Below are positions 25,832 through 34,373 of a DNA stretch of 64,000 nucleotides, one piece after another. Under the pieces are notes generated by a model that saw only the letters and a program-made list of their open reading frames with translations, did not search any database and had not been told where the DNA came from. A program made the translations under genes and the position numbers. The stretch covers positions 186,001-250,000 of the forward strand of contig NZ_QNUF01000003.1 of the NCBI RefSeq assembly GCF_003385455.1. Direction: 5' to 3'. Origin of the DNA: Chryseobacterium rhizosphaerae (GTDB lineage: Bacteria > Bacteroidota > Bacteroidia > Flavobacteriales > Weeksellaceae). Numbering within the stretch: position 1 is the first letter of the stretch; each line of letters begins with the position of its first letter.

Positions 25832-27130
25832 ATGGCCAGAACAATCAATCCTAAAACACTGGTAACACTGAAAGCTGCTTTTGCCGCTTTTGGTGTTTAC
25901 TTCTGCATGTACGGTTTCAGAAAACCTTTTACCGTAGCCTCTTTCGAAGGACTATCCTACTTCGGAGTAGATTATAAGATCCTGATCATCATTGCACAGG
26001 CTGTAGGGTATTTCATTTCGAAATTTATTGGAATTAAATTCATTTCCGAATTAAAACCGGTGAAAAGACTGCGCTATTTATTTTCCTTTATTGCCATCGC
26101 AGAATTATCATTATTAGGGTTCGCAGTCATTCCTGCTCCCTATAATATCCTTTTCATGTTTCTCAATGGTATTCCGCTGGGAATGATCTGGGGTATTGTT
26201 TTTTCCTATATAGAAGGCCGTAAAACAACTGAAATTATCGGATTATTTCTGTGCTCAAGCTTTGTGGTTTCTTCAGGGTTTACAAAGTCTGTAGGAAAGT
26301 TTTTGATGGATACTTTTGCTATTTCAGAATTCTGGATGCCTTTTTCTGCCGGGCTGATTTTTATTGTCCCTTTACTTATTTCAGGAATTCTTCTGGAAAA
26401 AATTCCGAAACCTACTGAAGAAGATATTCAGCTTAAAAGTAAAAGAAAACCTCTTAACGGAAACGAAAGGAAAGAGCTTATCCGTCAGTTTTTCATCCCT
26501 GTTGTCTGCATAATTTTTCTTTATATCTGTTTAACGGTCCTAAGGGATTTCAGAGATAATTTTAACCGCGAGATCTGGGACGGTCTTCACTTTACATTTG
26601 ACAGTTCTGTATTTACATTGACGGAAATCCCCATTGCCATCATGGTTCTTTTGATTTTAAGCTGCATGGTAAAGGTTAAAAACAACAAAAAGGCTTTTGC
26701 TTATTATCACTATATCCTCTTTGCCGGAATTTTAACGGTGGGGCTTTCCACCTATCTCTTCCAGCAGAATTCACTATCTCCGTTTTTATGGATGACAATC
26801 TCCGGATTTGGAATGTATATCTGCTATATTCCTTTTAATGGAATTTATTTTGACAGAATGATTGCCGCATTTGATATTAAAGGCAATGTAGGCTTTCTGA
26901 TCTATATGGTAGATTCCTTTGGGTATTTGGGAAGCGTTCTGATCTTACTCTATAAGAATTTCGGTTCTGCACAGACTTCATGGCTCAGCTTTTATATCAG
27001 TCTGAATTATATCATTACGGTCAGCGTTTTAATTCTCTCTGTTATTGCTTTTTTGGCTTTTAAAAAAAAGGCAAAACCCAATTCTAATTCTAATCAATAC
27101 ATCAATTTCGATACTTCGAAAATCTTATAA
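25832..27130 (+). CDS. DUF5690 family MFS-like inner-membrane transporter
   Basis: The 432-residue protein has about 12 hydrophobic segments and the N-terminal pattern LKAAFAAFGVYFCMYGFRKPFTV, typical of DUF5690, a branch of the major facilitator superfamily. The central loop (residues 190-215) is charged, as in MFS proteins. It lies 9 bases after the TonB receptor gene and 11 bases before the FAD oxidoreductase, so it is the natural inner-membrane partner for the imported compound. Substrate specificity is unknown. Confidence 0.85.
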   Translation: MARTINPKTLVTLKAAFAAFGVYFCMYGFRKPFTVASFEGLSYFGVDYKILIIIAQAVGYFISKFIGIKFISELKPVKRLRYLFSFIAIAELSLLGFAVIPAPYNILFMFLNGIPLGMIWGIVFSYIEGRKTTEIIGLFLCSSFVVSSGFTKSVGKFLMDTFAISEFWMPFSAGLIFIVPLLISGILLEKIPKPTEEDIQLKSKRKPLNGNERKELIRQFFIPVVCIIFLYICLTVLRDFRDNFNREIWDGLHFTFDSSVFTLTEIPIAIMVLLILSCMVKVKNNKKAFAYYHYILFAGILTVGLSTYLFQQNSLSPFLWMTISGFGMYICYIPFNGIYFDRMIAAFDIKGNVGFLIYMVDSFGYLGSVLILLYKNFGSAQTSWLSFYISLNYIITVSVLILSVIAFLAFKKKAKPNSNSNQYINFDTSKIL

Positions 27131-27141
27131 ATTATAGTAAA

Positions 27142-28296
27142 ATGAAAACAAAATTTGATTTACTCATTGTGGGAGGCGGAATCTTAGGAACACTCCATGC
27201 CTATCATGCCCTGAAGAAAAATCTGAAAGTAGCTTTACTGGAAAGAAATACACTGCCTCAAGGGGCAACGGTAAGAAACTTTGGACAGGTAGTACCGTCC
27301 GGAATGGATCTTAAATGGCAGAATTTCGGGAGAGAAAGCCTTGCTATATATAATGAACTTCATGCTCAGGCAGACCTTACTATCAGGCAAAATGGCTCTG
27401 TATACATTGCTTCTGATGCTGAAGAGCTTCAGCTTATTGAAGAACTCTATGAAATCAACAGAAACAATGATTATGAATCTGTTTTATTATCTAAAAATGA
27501 CTGCATCAAGAAGTTTGATGGGCTCCGCTCGGATTATTGCAAAGGAGGATTATTCTTTCCCCAGGAGCTTTCTGTAGATTCTGCAGATATGATTGTAAAA
27601 CTTCATAAGCTTTTACAGGAAAAAATGGGTCTGGAGATCTTCTACAACACTACGGTGATTGAAACCGGTGAAGATGATCGGAAATGCACTGCTGTAACAG
27701 CTGAAGGAACAGAATTTTCTGCTTCCCGGATTATCATCTGCGGGGGACATGAATTTAAAACATTATACCCTAAAGTATTCAATGAAAGCGACCTGGAAGT
27801 AAGCAAACTGCAGATGCTGCAAACCAAACCCCAGGGAATTTATTCTCTTCAGGGAAATATTCTTACCGGACTTTCCGTCAGAAGATATGAATCATTCAGT
27901 GAATGTCCTTCTTTCCAAAAAATCAAATCATTGGAAGATCCTCATTCATTTGAGAAGAAATATGGTGTTCATATTCTCTTTAAGCAGGCTCTTGACGGTT
28001 CCATCATTCTTGGAGACTCTCATGAATATGCAGATGCTAAAAATGCGGATGACCTTGGATATGATCTCAATATGGAAATTGATGAATTCATGATCCATGA
28101 AGCAAAAAAAATAATTGACCTTCCTACGTACGAAATTCAGAGAAGATGGTTTGGAGTGTATTCCCAGTGCAAGACGAAAGATATTTTCGAACACAGCCCC
28201 TCTCCGAATATCCATATTGTGACGGGTATCGGAGGAAAAGGAATGACGGGAAGCGGAGGGTTCTCCAAGTTTAATATAGAAAAAATTTACGCATAA
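27142..28296 (+). CDS. FAD-dependent oxidoreductase, TIGR03364 type
   Basis: The 384-residue DAO-like flavoenzyme has the dinucleotide loop LLIVGGGILGTLHA at its N-terminus and the FAD C-terminal segment VTGIGGKGMTGSGG. It matches the TIGR03364 family, whose members sit beside phosphonatase-like hydrolases and are thought to oxidise amino-alkylphosphonates to aldehydes. Here the phosphonatase-like gene begins only 8 bases downstream, which fits that pairing exactly. I infer oxidation of an aminophosphonate, with release of amine and H2O2. The substrate is not shown by the sequence. Confidence 0.88.
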   Translation: MKTKFDLLIVGGGILGTLHAYHALKKNLKVALLERNTLPQGATVRNFGQVVPSGMDLKWQNFGRESLAIYNELHAQADLTIRQNGSVYIASDAEELQLIEELYEINRNNDYESVLLSKNDCIKKFDGLRSDYCKGGLFFPQELSVDSADMIVKLHKLLQEKMGLEIFYNTTVIETGEDDRKCTAVTAEGTEFSASRIIICGGHEFKTLYPKVFNESDLEVSKLQMLQTKPQGIYSLQGNILTGLSVRRYESFSECPSFQKIKSLEDPHSFEKKYGVHILFKQALDGSIILGDSHEYADAKNADDLGYDLNMEIDEFMIHEAKKIIDLPTYEIQRRWFGVYSQCKTKDIFEHSPSPNIHIVTGIGGKGMTGSGGFSKFNIEKIYA

Positions 28297-28303
28297 AAAT
28301 TCA

Positions 28304-28972
28304 ATGAAAAATATAGAATTACTGGTTCTGGATATGGCCGGAACAACAATTGATGAGGACAATGTAGTGTATAAAACCTTAACAGAGGCTGTCAACAGCC
28401 ACGGTTACTCTGTGAGCCTGGAAAAAGTTCTTAGAAGCTGCGCCGGAATGGAAAAGCTGGAGGCCATTACAAGTCTGCTGAAGGAAATTAATGGTAACGA
28501 AGAAGATGCCACTGTTATTTTTGAGAATTTTTCCGAAAAATTAAAGGAGGCTTACCGTAATCTTGATGTAAAACCCATCAACGGTACAGAAAATTTTCTT
28601 CTTACTATGAAAGCCCAAAACAAAAAAGTGGTTCTCAATACAGGATACACCTCTGAAATTGCCCACCAGCTTTTAGACAAATTACAGTGGAAAGAAAATA
28701 TACATTTTGATGCTCTGATCACCGCTGACGATGTTTCAGAAAGCAGACCCAGCCCGGAGATGATCAATCTGGCTATGAAAAAATTCAATATCATGGAGCC
28801 CGAAAAGGTCCTAAAGGCCGGAGATTCCGTGATTGATATTGAAGAAGGAAAAAATGCAGGATGCGGACTGACTATCGCAGTGCTTTCCGGTGCTCAAAAC
28901 AGAACAGAGCTGGAGAAAGCAAAACCTGATTATATTCTAAATACAATTTCTGAAGCTGAACATATTCTTTAA
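28304..28972 (+). CDS. Phosphonatase-like HAD hydrolase (TIGR03351 type)
   Basis: The 222-residue HAD protein has motif I DMAGTTIDEDN (nucleophile Asp10), motif III Lys/Arg region (ESRPSPEMI) and motif IV AGDSVIDIEEG. It resembles PhnX phosphonoacetaldehyde hydrolase. Lys51 in CAGMEKLEAI is 41 residues after the nucleophile, the same spacing as Asp12 and the Schiff-base Lys53 of Bacillus cereus phosphonatase. This supports true C-P bond cleavage rather than simple phosphatase activity. It is the last gene of the receptor operon and would release phosphate from the aldehyde produced by the FAD enzyme. Confidence 0.88.
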   Translation: MKNIELLVLDMAGTTIDEDNVVYKTLTEAVNSHGYSVSLEKVLRSCAGMEKLEAITSLLKEINGNEEDATVIFENFSEKLKEAYRNLDVKPINGTENFLLTMKAQNKKVVLNTGYTSEIAHQLLDKLQWKENIHFDALITADDVSESRPSPEMINLAMKKFNIMEPEKVLKAGDSVIDIEEGKNAGCGLTIAVLSGAQNRTELEKAKPDYILNTISEAEHIL

Positions 28973-29207
28973 CAACTTCTTTTTCAACTTTATTTACAAA
29001 TGGCACAACTCTTTTGTGTCGTTTGTTTTTTAATAAGTAAGTACATCACCCGTCAAAAATTCTCTGAATTTCCAACATCCCTCCAGAGAAAGGGAATTTA
29101 ATTCCTTCGATTGATTATTTGTAAAAGTATATGATTTTCTTCTTATGTAGACTTTCAACTTCTGTGAACTATTTACTTATCAATTAATTAATTTTCTGTT
29201 TACATAT

Positions 29208-29224
29208 GTTTACAAATAGTAAAC
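29208..29224. promoter_or_regulatory. palindromic operator GTTTAC-AAATA-GTAAAC
   Basis: Perfect 6-base arms around a 5-base centre that is the reverse complement of the centre at 22701-22705. It lies about 64 bases before the phosphodiesterase start. Confidence 0.72.
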
Positions 29225-29247
29225 TAATTTTACAATAGTTAAAAATA

Positions 29248-29268
29248 AATTACTATTTGTAAACTTTT
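29248..29268. promoter_or_regulatory. second, imperfect copy of the operator
   Basis: The right arm and centre match the 22691-22715 palindrome over 19 bases (29250-29268), while the left arm keeps four of six core bases. It overlaps the region where the -7 element should lie. Confidence 0.6.
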
Positions 29269-29287
29269 TATTTAAAACCCTTACCCC

Positions 29288-31141
29288 ATGAAAACAAAAC
29301 TATTCTCAATGGCTGTTGTTGTGAGCTGCTTCCTTGGAGCTCAGACCAAAAAAGTTCTTTTTATCGGTATCGACGGATGTCGTGCAGACGTCATGATGTC
29401 TGCCAGTACTCCTAACATCAAGAACCTTATCAATCAGTCTATTTATTCTCTTGACGGACTTTGCGCTGCCACTACATGGAGCGGAAACGGATGGAGTACA
29501 ATGCTTACGGGTGTTTGGCACACCAAACACAATGTGCAGGATAATAATTTTACCAGTCCCAATTATGTAAATTATCCTGACTTTTTGACAAGAGCAGAAA
29601 GCCATAACCCTAATTTAAGAACAATTTCCCTGGCACATTGGGCACCCATCAATGACAAAATTATTCAGAATGCAGATGTAAAATCTAACCTGGCAACAGA
29701 TCTTGCTGTGAAAAATGCGGCGGTCAATGCTCTCCAAAATGACAATCCTGATATTCTGTTTGTAGATTTTGATGATGTAGACCATGCAGGGCATTCTTAC
29801 GGCTTTTCTTCAGCTGTTCCCCAATATGTATCTTCTATTCAGACAACAGATTCATATATCGGCGAGATAGTGAATGCTATGAAAAACAGAGCCGGTTATC
29901 AAAACGAAGATTGGCTGGTTGTTTTAACAACGGATCACGGAGCGGTAGACAGCTCGCATGGCGGAGGGAACCTTTCTGAGAGAAATATTTTTACCGTGTA
30001 TTCTAATCCAGGATTTACTCCTCAGCAGATCAGTAAAACGGTTTTAGAATCCAATAAAACGTTCAATCAGCTTAGCTTTCCGGCAGGAACTTATGCCAAA
30101 CCAACCAACCAGAATCCATTCAACTTTGGTGCAAACCAGGATTTTACCATTGAGTTTTGGGTGAAACCCAATGCGGCCTATTCCAGTGATCCTGTCATGA
30201 TCGGGAATAAAAACTGGGCTAGCGGAAAAAATAAAGGGCTTGTGATTTCAGGATATTCCGGACAGACGTTTAAAATGAATATCGGTGACGGAACAAACAG
30301 AATTGACCTGGTAGGAGGAAAAGTGGAAACCAATAAGTGGAAGCATATTGCAGCCAGCTTCGATAGAGACGGCCTTGTCACTTTATATGAAGATGGTGTT
30401 CCGGTCACTTTTGCCAAGATGAATACCATCGGAAATATTGATTCCGGTCTTCCATTAACATTAAACCAGGACGGAACCAATACCTATGGAATCAATCTTC
30501 CTGCATCCTATAAAGACCTCAGAATCTGGAAATCCGCTCTTCCGAACGATGTGATCGTTAACTGGGCCAATCAGGACATTACCCCTTCACATCCTTATTA
30601 TTCTCAGCTGCTGGCCAACTGGAAGTGTGATCATGTTTCAGGAAATACCATCACCGATTCAAGTCCCAATGCGAATCATATGAGCATTACAGGATCTCCT
30701 GCTTATAATGCCAACACCTCAGGCAGTTTTAAGATCTATGATTACACCGCAACAACAAGAGAAACAGATCATTTTCCAACGGTACTGAACTGGATGTGTA
30801 TTCCGGTACAATCCACATGGGGAATTGACGGGATAAACAGAATCCCGGTTTGTTCAAACGATGTTTTAGCCAATAAAGAAATAAAGAAAAACACTAATGA
30901 TTTTGCCCTTTACCCCAATCCTGCATCAGCAAGTATAACCATCCGATATCCATCTGAAAATAAAGAATCTAAGGTAGAAATCATTGATTCTAAAGGGACA
31001 CTTGTTTCAACTTTTCATTTGAAATCTTCCAATGGATATTACAATGAAAAAATAAATATTGAAACCCTTCCAACCGGAATATACTTCATTAAATTTAGTG
31101 AAGGGAAAAACTCAGTGACAAAGACTTTCATTAAGAAATAA
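29288..31141 (+). CDS. T9SS-secreted alkaline-phosphatase-superfamily phosphodiesterase with LamG-like domain
   Basis: The 617-residue protein begins with a signal peptide (about residues 1-19). An alkaline-phosphatase/nucleotide-pyrophosphatase superfamily domain (about 20-240) shows GIDGCRADV, TTWSGNGWSTMLTG near the nucleophile and TTDHGAVDSSHGG. A LamG/concanavalin-like domain (about 255-420; FTIEFWVKP) follows, and the last 80 residues are a type IX sorting domain (FALYPNPASASI, LPTGIYFIKF). It should cleave a phospho- or phosphonate diester outside the cell. Sharing an operator with the receptor operon upstream suggests that it prepares their substrate. Its terminator is at 31171-31216. 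Confidence 0.9.
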   Translation: MKTKLFSMAVVVSCFLGAQTKKVLFIGIDGCRADVMMSASTPNIKNLINQSIYSLDGLCAATTWSGNGWSTMLTGVWHTKHNVQDNNFTSPNYVNYPDFLTRAESHNPNLRTISLAHWAPINDKIIQNADVKSNLATDLAVKNAAVNALQNDNPDILFVDFDDVDHAGHSYGFSSAVPQYVSSIQTTDSYIGEIVNAMKNRAGYQNEDWLVVLTTDHGAVDSSHGGGNLSERNIFTVYSNPGFTPQQISKTVLESNKTFNQLSFPAGTYAKPTNQNPFNFGANQDFTIEFWVKPNAAYSSDPVMIGNKNWASGKNKGLVISGYSGQTFKMNIGDGTNRIDLVGGKVETNKWKHIAASFDRDGLVTLYEDGVPVTFAKMNTIGNIDSGLPLTLNQDGTNTYGINLPASYKDLRIWKSALPNDVIVNWANQDITPSHPYYSQLLANWKCDHVSGNTITDSSPNANHMSITGSPAYNANTSGSFKIYDYTATTRETDHFPTVLNWMCIPVQSTWGIDGINRIPVCSNDVLANKEIKKNTNDFALYPNPASASITIRYPSENKESKVEIIDSKGTLVSTFHLKSSNGYYNEKINIETLPTGIYFIKFSEGKNSVTKTFIKK

Positions 31142-31170
31142 ACAGTAAAGCAATTAGATTTAATTTTTTG

Positions 31171-31216
31171 ATATTAGAACTCGGATAGAAATATCCTTGT
31201 TCTAATATTTTTTTTA
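31171..31216. terminator. terminator of the phosphodiesterase gene
   Basis: A 10-bp stem ATATTAGAAC (31171-31180) with GTTCTAATAT (31199-31208) is followed by a T run that reaches the stop codon of the convergent GNAT gene. Confidence 0.85.
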
Positions 31217-31705
31217 TAATCCGTTTTTGAGATCTAATTCCATCTGTACATCCACACGGTCATATCCCGCATTGGTAACCGGCATATGTTTAAATCCAAG
31301 TTTTTCGTAGAGTTTTATAGCTGGAACCAGAATTGAATTGGTTTCCAGAAATACCTTCTCTGCCTTTAATTCTTTAGCTTTTTCTATTAAAGTATTTCCC
31401 AGCAGATATCCAATTTTTTTTCCTTGCGCTTTCGGGCTCACTGCCATTTTTGAAAGTTCAAAAATAAGGGGTTCATCGCTGTTCTTTACTAATGCACATG
31501 TTCCCACCGCCTCTCCATTAAGCAGAGCAAAAGCAATATGTCCTCCTTTATCTAGGATATGTTCTTCAGGGTGATCCAGCAGTTTATAGTCACCGGATTC
31601 CATCACAAAGAAATTCCTGATCCATTCTTCGTTTAAAGCTCTGAAAGCTTCTTTATATTGAGGTTCATAGGCTATAATTTGTACTTCATTATTGATATCA
31701 TTCAT
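31214..31705 (-). CDS. GNAT family N-acetyltransferase
   Basis: The 163-residue protein has the GNAT fold with motif A VSPKAQGKKIGYLL (the acetyl-CoA pyrophosphate loop, Q-x-x-G pattern) and motif B LYEKLGFKHMPV near the C-terminus. The acceptor is unknown. It is co-directional with the MocR regulator upstream (14 bases apart), which may control it. Confidence 0.93.
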   Translation of the reverse strand: MNDINNEVQIIAYEPQYKEAFRALNEEWIRNFFVMESGDYKLLDHPEEHILDKGGHIAFALLNGEAVGTCALVKNSDEPLIFELSKMAVSPKAQGKKIGYLLGNTLIEKAKELKAEKVFLETNSILVPAIKLYEKLGFKHMPVTNAGYDRVDVQMELDLKNGL

Positions 31706-31719
31706 CTCTATAGGGTTTA

Positions 31720-33135
31720 TTAAATTTTATTTTTTATCATTTTACCAAGCTTCTCCAGGTCACTTTCTACACGGTCTGTCCATTCCAGGGCATAATTCAG
31801 CCTCATACAATTCTGATACTGGTTATATTGTGAAAACATTCTACCGGGAGCAAAATTTATTTTCTGACTTAATGCTTCATCATAAAGATCTTCCGTGCAG
31901 ATTCTTTGATCTAGTTCCAGCCACAGCATAAAACCGCCTTTCGGTTCAGAAATTTTGGTATTATCCGGAAAATACTGAGTAACAGACTTTTGGATCTGAA
32001 GGTAATTGGCATACAGCTTTTTCCTGAACATTCTCAAATGATGGTCGTACCGTCCATGTTCAAGGAAATCAGCAATAACATCTGAAAATAAAGACGGACT
32101 GGAAACTGTCTGAACCAGCTTCTGACGGATAATCTTATCTTTAAATTTCCCTGCCGCTACCCAGCCCACACGATATCCCGGAGCCAGCGTTTTAGAAACA
32201 GATCCTACCCACATCACAATTCCGGCCTCATCATAGAATTTACAGGGCTTCGGTCTTCCGGCTCCAAAGTAAATGTTTCCATAAACATCATCTTCCACCA
32301 AAGGAACATTATATTCGGTAAGCATCCTTACCAGCTCTTTCTTGTTCTCATCAGGCATCTGAAATCCCAGCGGATTATTATAATTAACGACAAAGCAGCA
32401 TGCCGAAATCTTTGGCAGCACTTTTTTTAAAGCATCAAGATCCACTCCGGTAATAGGATGGGTAGGAATTTCCACCGCTTTTAGTCCCAGCAGGTGAATC
32501 GCCTGCAGTATTCCAAAATATACAGGACTTTCAATGGCTACGGAATCCCCTGGCTGGGTAACTGCCATCAGGCAGTTATATACTCCATTCATTGCTCCGG
32601 AGGTAATGACAAGGTCATCTTCTGTAATCTTCCCTTCCATCACCATGGCCCATTTCGCTATTTCGCGGCGCAAATTTTCACTTCCCTGTACCGGCTCATA
32701 GTTGGTCCCGCTATCACTGCTCTTCTTCATTACATTGATCATACACTTCTTCATTTTAGCTACAGGAAGAAGGCTTTTCCCGGGAATACCCAATGCAAAC
32801 TGAGTAACATCTGTTCCGGCAATGGTTCCGAATACCTTGCCGATAAGATCTTCCGGTGTTTTTTGTCCTTGTGAAACTTTTATTTTTGCAACAGAAGGTA
32901 ATGCCAGCTTTCGCTGGGAGGTCTGGCTTACATAATAGCCGTATTTGGGGCGTGATTCCACCAGAGACCTGCTCTCAAGCTCCATATACGCCTGTTTTAC
33001 AGTATTTAAGCTAACGTTATGTAACTTTTGGGCACTTCTTAACGATGGCAGCCTGTCTCCAAACTGCAAGGTTTCAGTTTTAATCTGCTCAGTGACAGCA
33101 TTGGCTATTTTTAGATACAAAACATCTTTAGACAT
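31720..33135 (-). CDS. MocR-type GntR regulator with aminotransferase domain
   Basis: The 471-residue protein has an N-terminal GntR winged helix (about residues 1-70; FGDRLPSLRSAQKLHNVSLNTVKQAY) fused to a fold-type I aminotransferase domain (about 110-470) with VNYNNPLG, VEDDVYGNIYF, and the PLP lysine in GSVSKTLAPGYRVGW. MocR proteins use PLP as a cofactor or effector and usually regulate neighbouring genes, often in vitamin B6 or amino-acid metabolism. Its likely targets are itself and the downstream GNAT gene. Which metabolite it senses is not visible. Confidence 0.93.
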   Translation of the reverse strand: MSKDVLYLKIANAVTEQIKTETLQFGDRLPSLRSAQKLHNVSLNTVKQAYMELESRSLVESRPKYGYYVSQTSQRKLALPSVAKIKVSQGQKTPEDLIGKVFGTIAGTDVTQFALGIPGKSLLPVAKMKKCMINVMKKSSDSGTNYEPVQGSENLRREIAKWAMVMEGKITEDDLVITSGAMNGVYNCLMAVTQPGDSVAIESPVYFGILQAIHLLGLKAVEIPTHPITGVDLDALKKVLPKISACCFVVNYNNPLGFQMPDENKKELVRMLTEYNVPLVEDDVYGNIYFGAGRPKPCKFYDEAGIVMWVGSVSKTLAPGYRVGWVAAGKFKDKIIRQKLVQTVSSPSLFSDVIADFLEHGRYDHHLRMFRKKLYANYLQIQKSVTQYFPDNTKISEPKGGFMLWLELDQRICTEDLYDEALSQKINFAPGRMFSQYNQYQNCMRLNYALEWTDRVESDLEKLGKMIKNKI

Positions 33136-33177
33136 GGTGAGGGTTTTACGTAAAAATACAATTTTATCTATGCTTTA

Positions 33178-33543
33178 CTAAAAATCCAGCCAGCTAATCA
33201 TACTTTTGATGCTGCTTTTTAGCTGTTCCGGATTTCGAAAGTTGGGCGTAGTATTCTTTTTAAAATAAGCTTCAACTTTTAAAGAAAATTTTTTCTTCTC
33301 TGCCTCAGTAGCCCCCTTTTTATCATAGATTTTAAAGATAATTTCTCCTTTCAGATTCATAATAAGGCTGGCAAATGAAACAATTTCATCCCCCTTTTTT
33401 GCCAGGAAAAACGGAACTCCAAAATCCGGACTTATCTTTGAGGTGTTCTGGGTCTGCAGAAATATGTTTTTCAGCGCCAACATATCTGAAATATAAACTT
33501 CAGCATATTGAAGCTGCTCGTGATGTTGAACGGTTGTTTCCAT
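33178..33543 (-). CDS. Hypothetical protein
   Basis: I do not recognise this 121-residue soluble protein. It has no signal peptide or membrane segment, contains FGVPFFLAKKGDEIVSFASLIMN (a possible GNAT-like or reductase-like strand) and ends in a Lys-rich helix. A -7 element is visible at 33564-33571. It lies between MocR and an XRE regulator that is divergent from it. Confidence 0.7.
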   Translation of the reverse strand: METTVQHHEQLQYAEVYISDMLALKNIFLQTQNTSKISPDFGVPFFLAKKGDEIVSFASLIMNLKGEIIFKIYDKKGATEAEKKKFSLKVEAYFKKNTTPNFRNPEQLKSSIKSMISWLDF

Positions 33544-33563
33544 AATATCATGATTTAATAAAA

Positions 33564-33571
33564 CAAAATTA
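33564..33571 (-). promoter_or_regulatory. -7 element of the 121-residue hypothetical gene
   Basis: Minus strand reads TAATTTTG, matching TAnnTTTG, for a leader of about 15 bases. Confidence 0.4.
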
Positions 33572-33683
33572 TGCAGGATTTAACTTTGGATACAGATACA
33601 GAAGAATGCAATATTATGGGTACAGATATTCTTTAAATTCTGAAAATGCAAATATTTTTATCCGCCATCTATCCGAAATGCTC

Positions 33684-33691
33684 TATTTTTG
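33684..33691 (+). promoter_or_regulatory. -7 element of the XRE gene at 33710
   Basis: TATTTTTG overlaps the first codon of the longest reading frame (TTG at 33689), which shows that translation must start further down, at the TTG at 33710. Confidence 0.55.
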
Positions 33692-33709
33692 CAAAAAAAA
33701 TTAGACAAT

Positions 33710-34339
33710 TTGAGTTTTTTCGGAATTAATATAAAGATAATAAGACAAGCTAAAGGACTGAGCCAAAAGGCTTTCGCCGATTTATTTGATTTAAACAGAG
33801 GGGTAATAAGTTCTTATGAAGAAGGCCGTGCTGAGCCTAAAATAGAAACGATACTGAAAGTAGCCACCCTTTTTAACCTTAGTGTAGATGAGCTTCTTAC
33901 TGAAGCCGTACAGGTACATCAATTACCTAATGTTTCAGACATCAATCAGCTGATGCTTTTCCCGGAATCAGCGATGCAGAATATGAAAGAAACAAAAGCA
34001 TTACCGGAAAGCAATTCCGAAAACACAACGGTTGTGCAAAAAATATTAGCATCAGTAGATTGGGTGTATGAATTTACGGCTGAAAATCAGGTACTCCCAC
34101 CTTACCAGTATGGAGATATTTTATTCCTGAATAAAGCACATCTGAAAAGTGATTTGAACAGCCGCTTATTAGTGTACACCAACGGCCGCTTGCAGTATAC
34201 CTCTGAAAGCAGTCAATCTATTAAGGGAAAACAAGAGCTTTATAAGATTGTGGGTTATGTTTCCACTGCTGAAAAGAATATTTTTGAGAGTATTTTTGAG
34301 AGACTGGAAAAGCTGGAAAGGAACATACCGCAATTATGA
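33710..34339 (+). CDS. XRE-family transcriptional regulator, TTG start
   Basis: The 209-residue protein has an N-terminal helix-turn-helix (about residues 1-60; AKGLSQKAFADLFDLNRGVISSYEEGRAEPK) and a C-terminal part (about 105-195; PYQYGDILFLNKAHL, LLVYTNGRL) that resembles the S24/LexA-like sensor fold without an obvious protease dyad. No ATG is in frame near the start. The TTG at 33710 gives the family N-terminus SFFGINIKIIRQAKG and sits about 18 bases after the -7 element. Targets are unknown. Confidence 0.85.
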   Translation: MSFFGINIKIIRQAKGLSQKAFADLFDLNRGVISSYEEGRAEPKIETILKVATLFNLSVDELLTEAVQVHQLPNVSDINQLMLFPESAMQNMKETKALPESNSENTTVVQKILASVDWVYEFTAENQVLPPYQYGDILFLNKAHLKSDLNSRLLVYTNGRLQYTSESSQSIKGKQELYKIVGYVSTAEKNIFESIFERLEKLERNIPQL

Positions 34340-34373
34340 GGAGGAAATGGAGCTGAATCATGAATTAAAAATT

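Larger units (their letters stand above)
28973..29287. other. 315-base regulatory gap before the secreted phosphodiesterase
   Basis: It holds the repeated word CTTTCAACTTCT (29152-29163), one perfect and one imperfect copy of the GTTTAC-N5-GTAAAC palindrome, a degenerate variant near 29111-29125 (GATTATTTGTAAAAG), and a short AT-rich leader before the ATG at 29288. No gene is seen. Confidence 0.6.
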
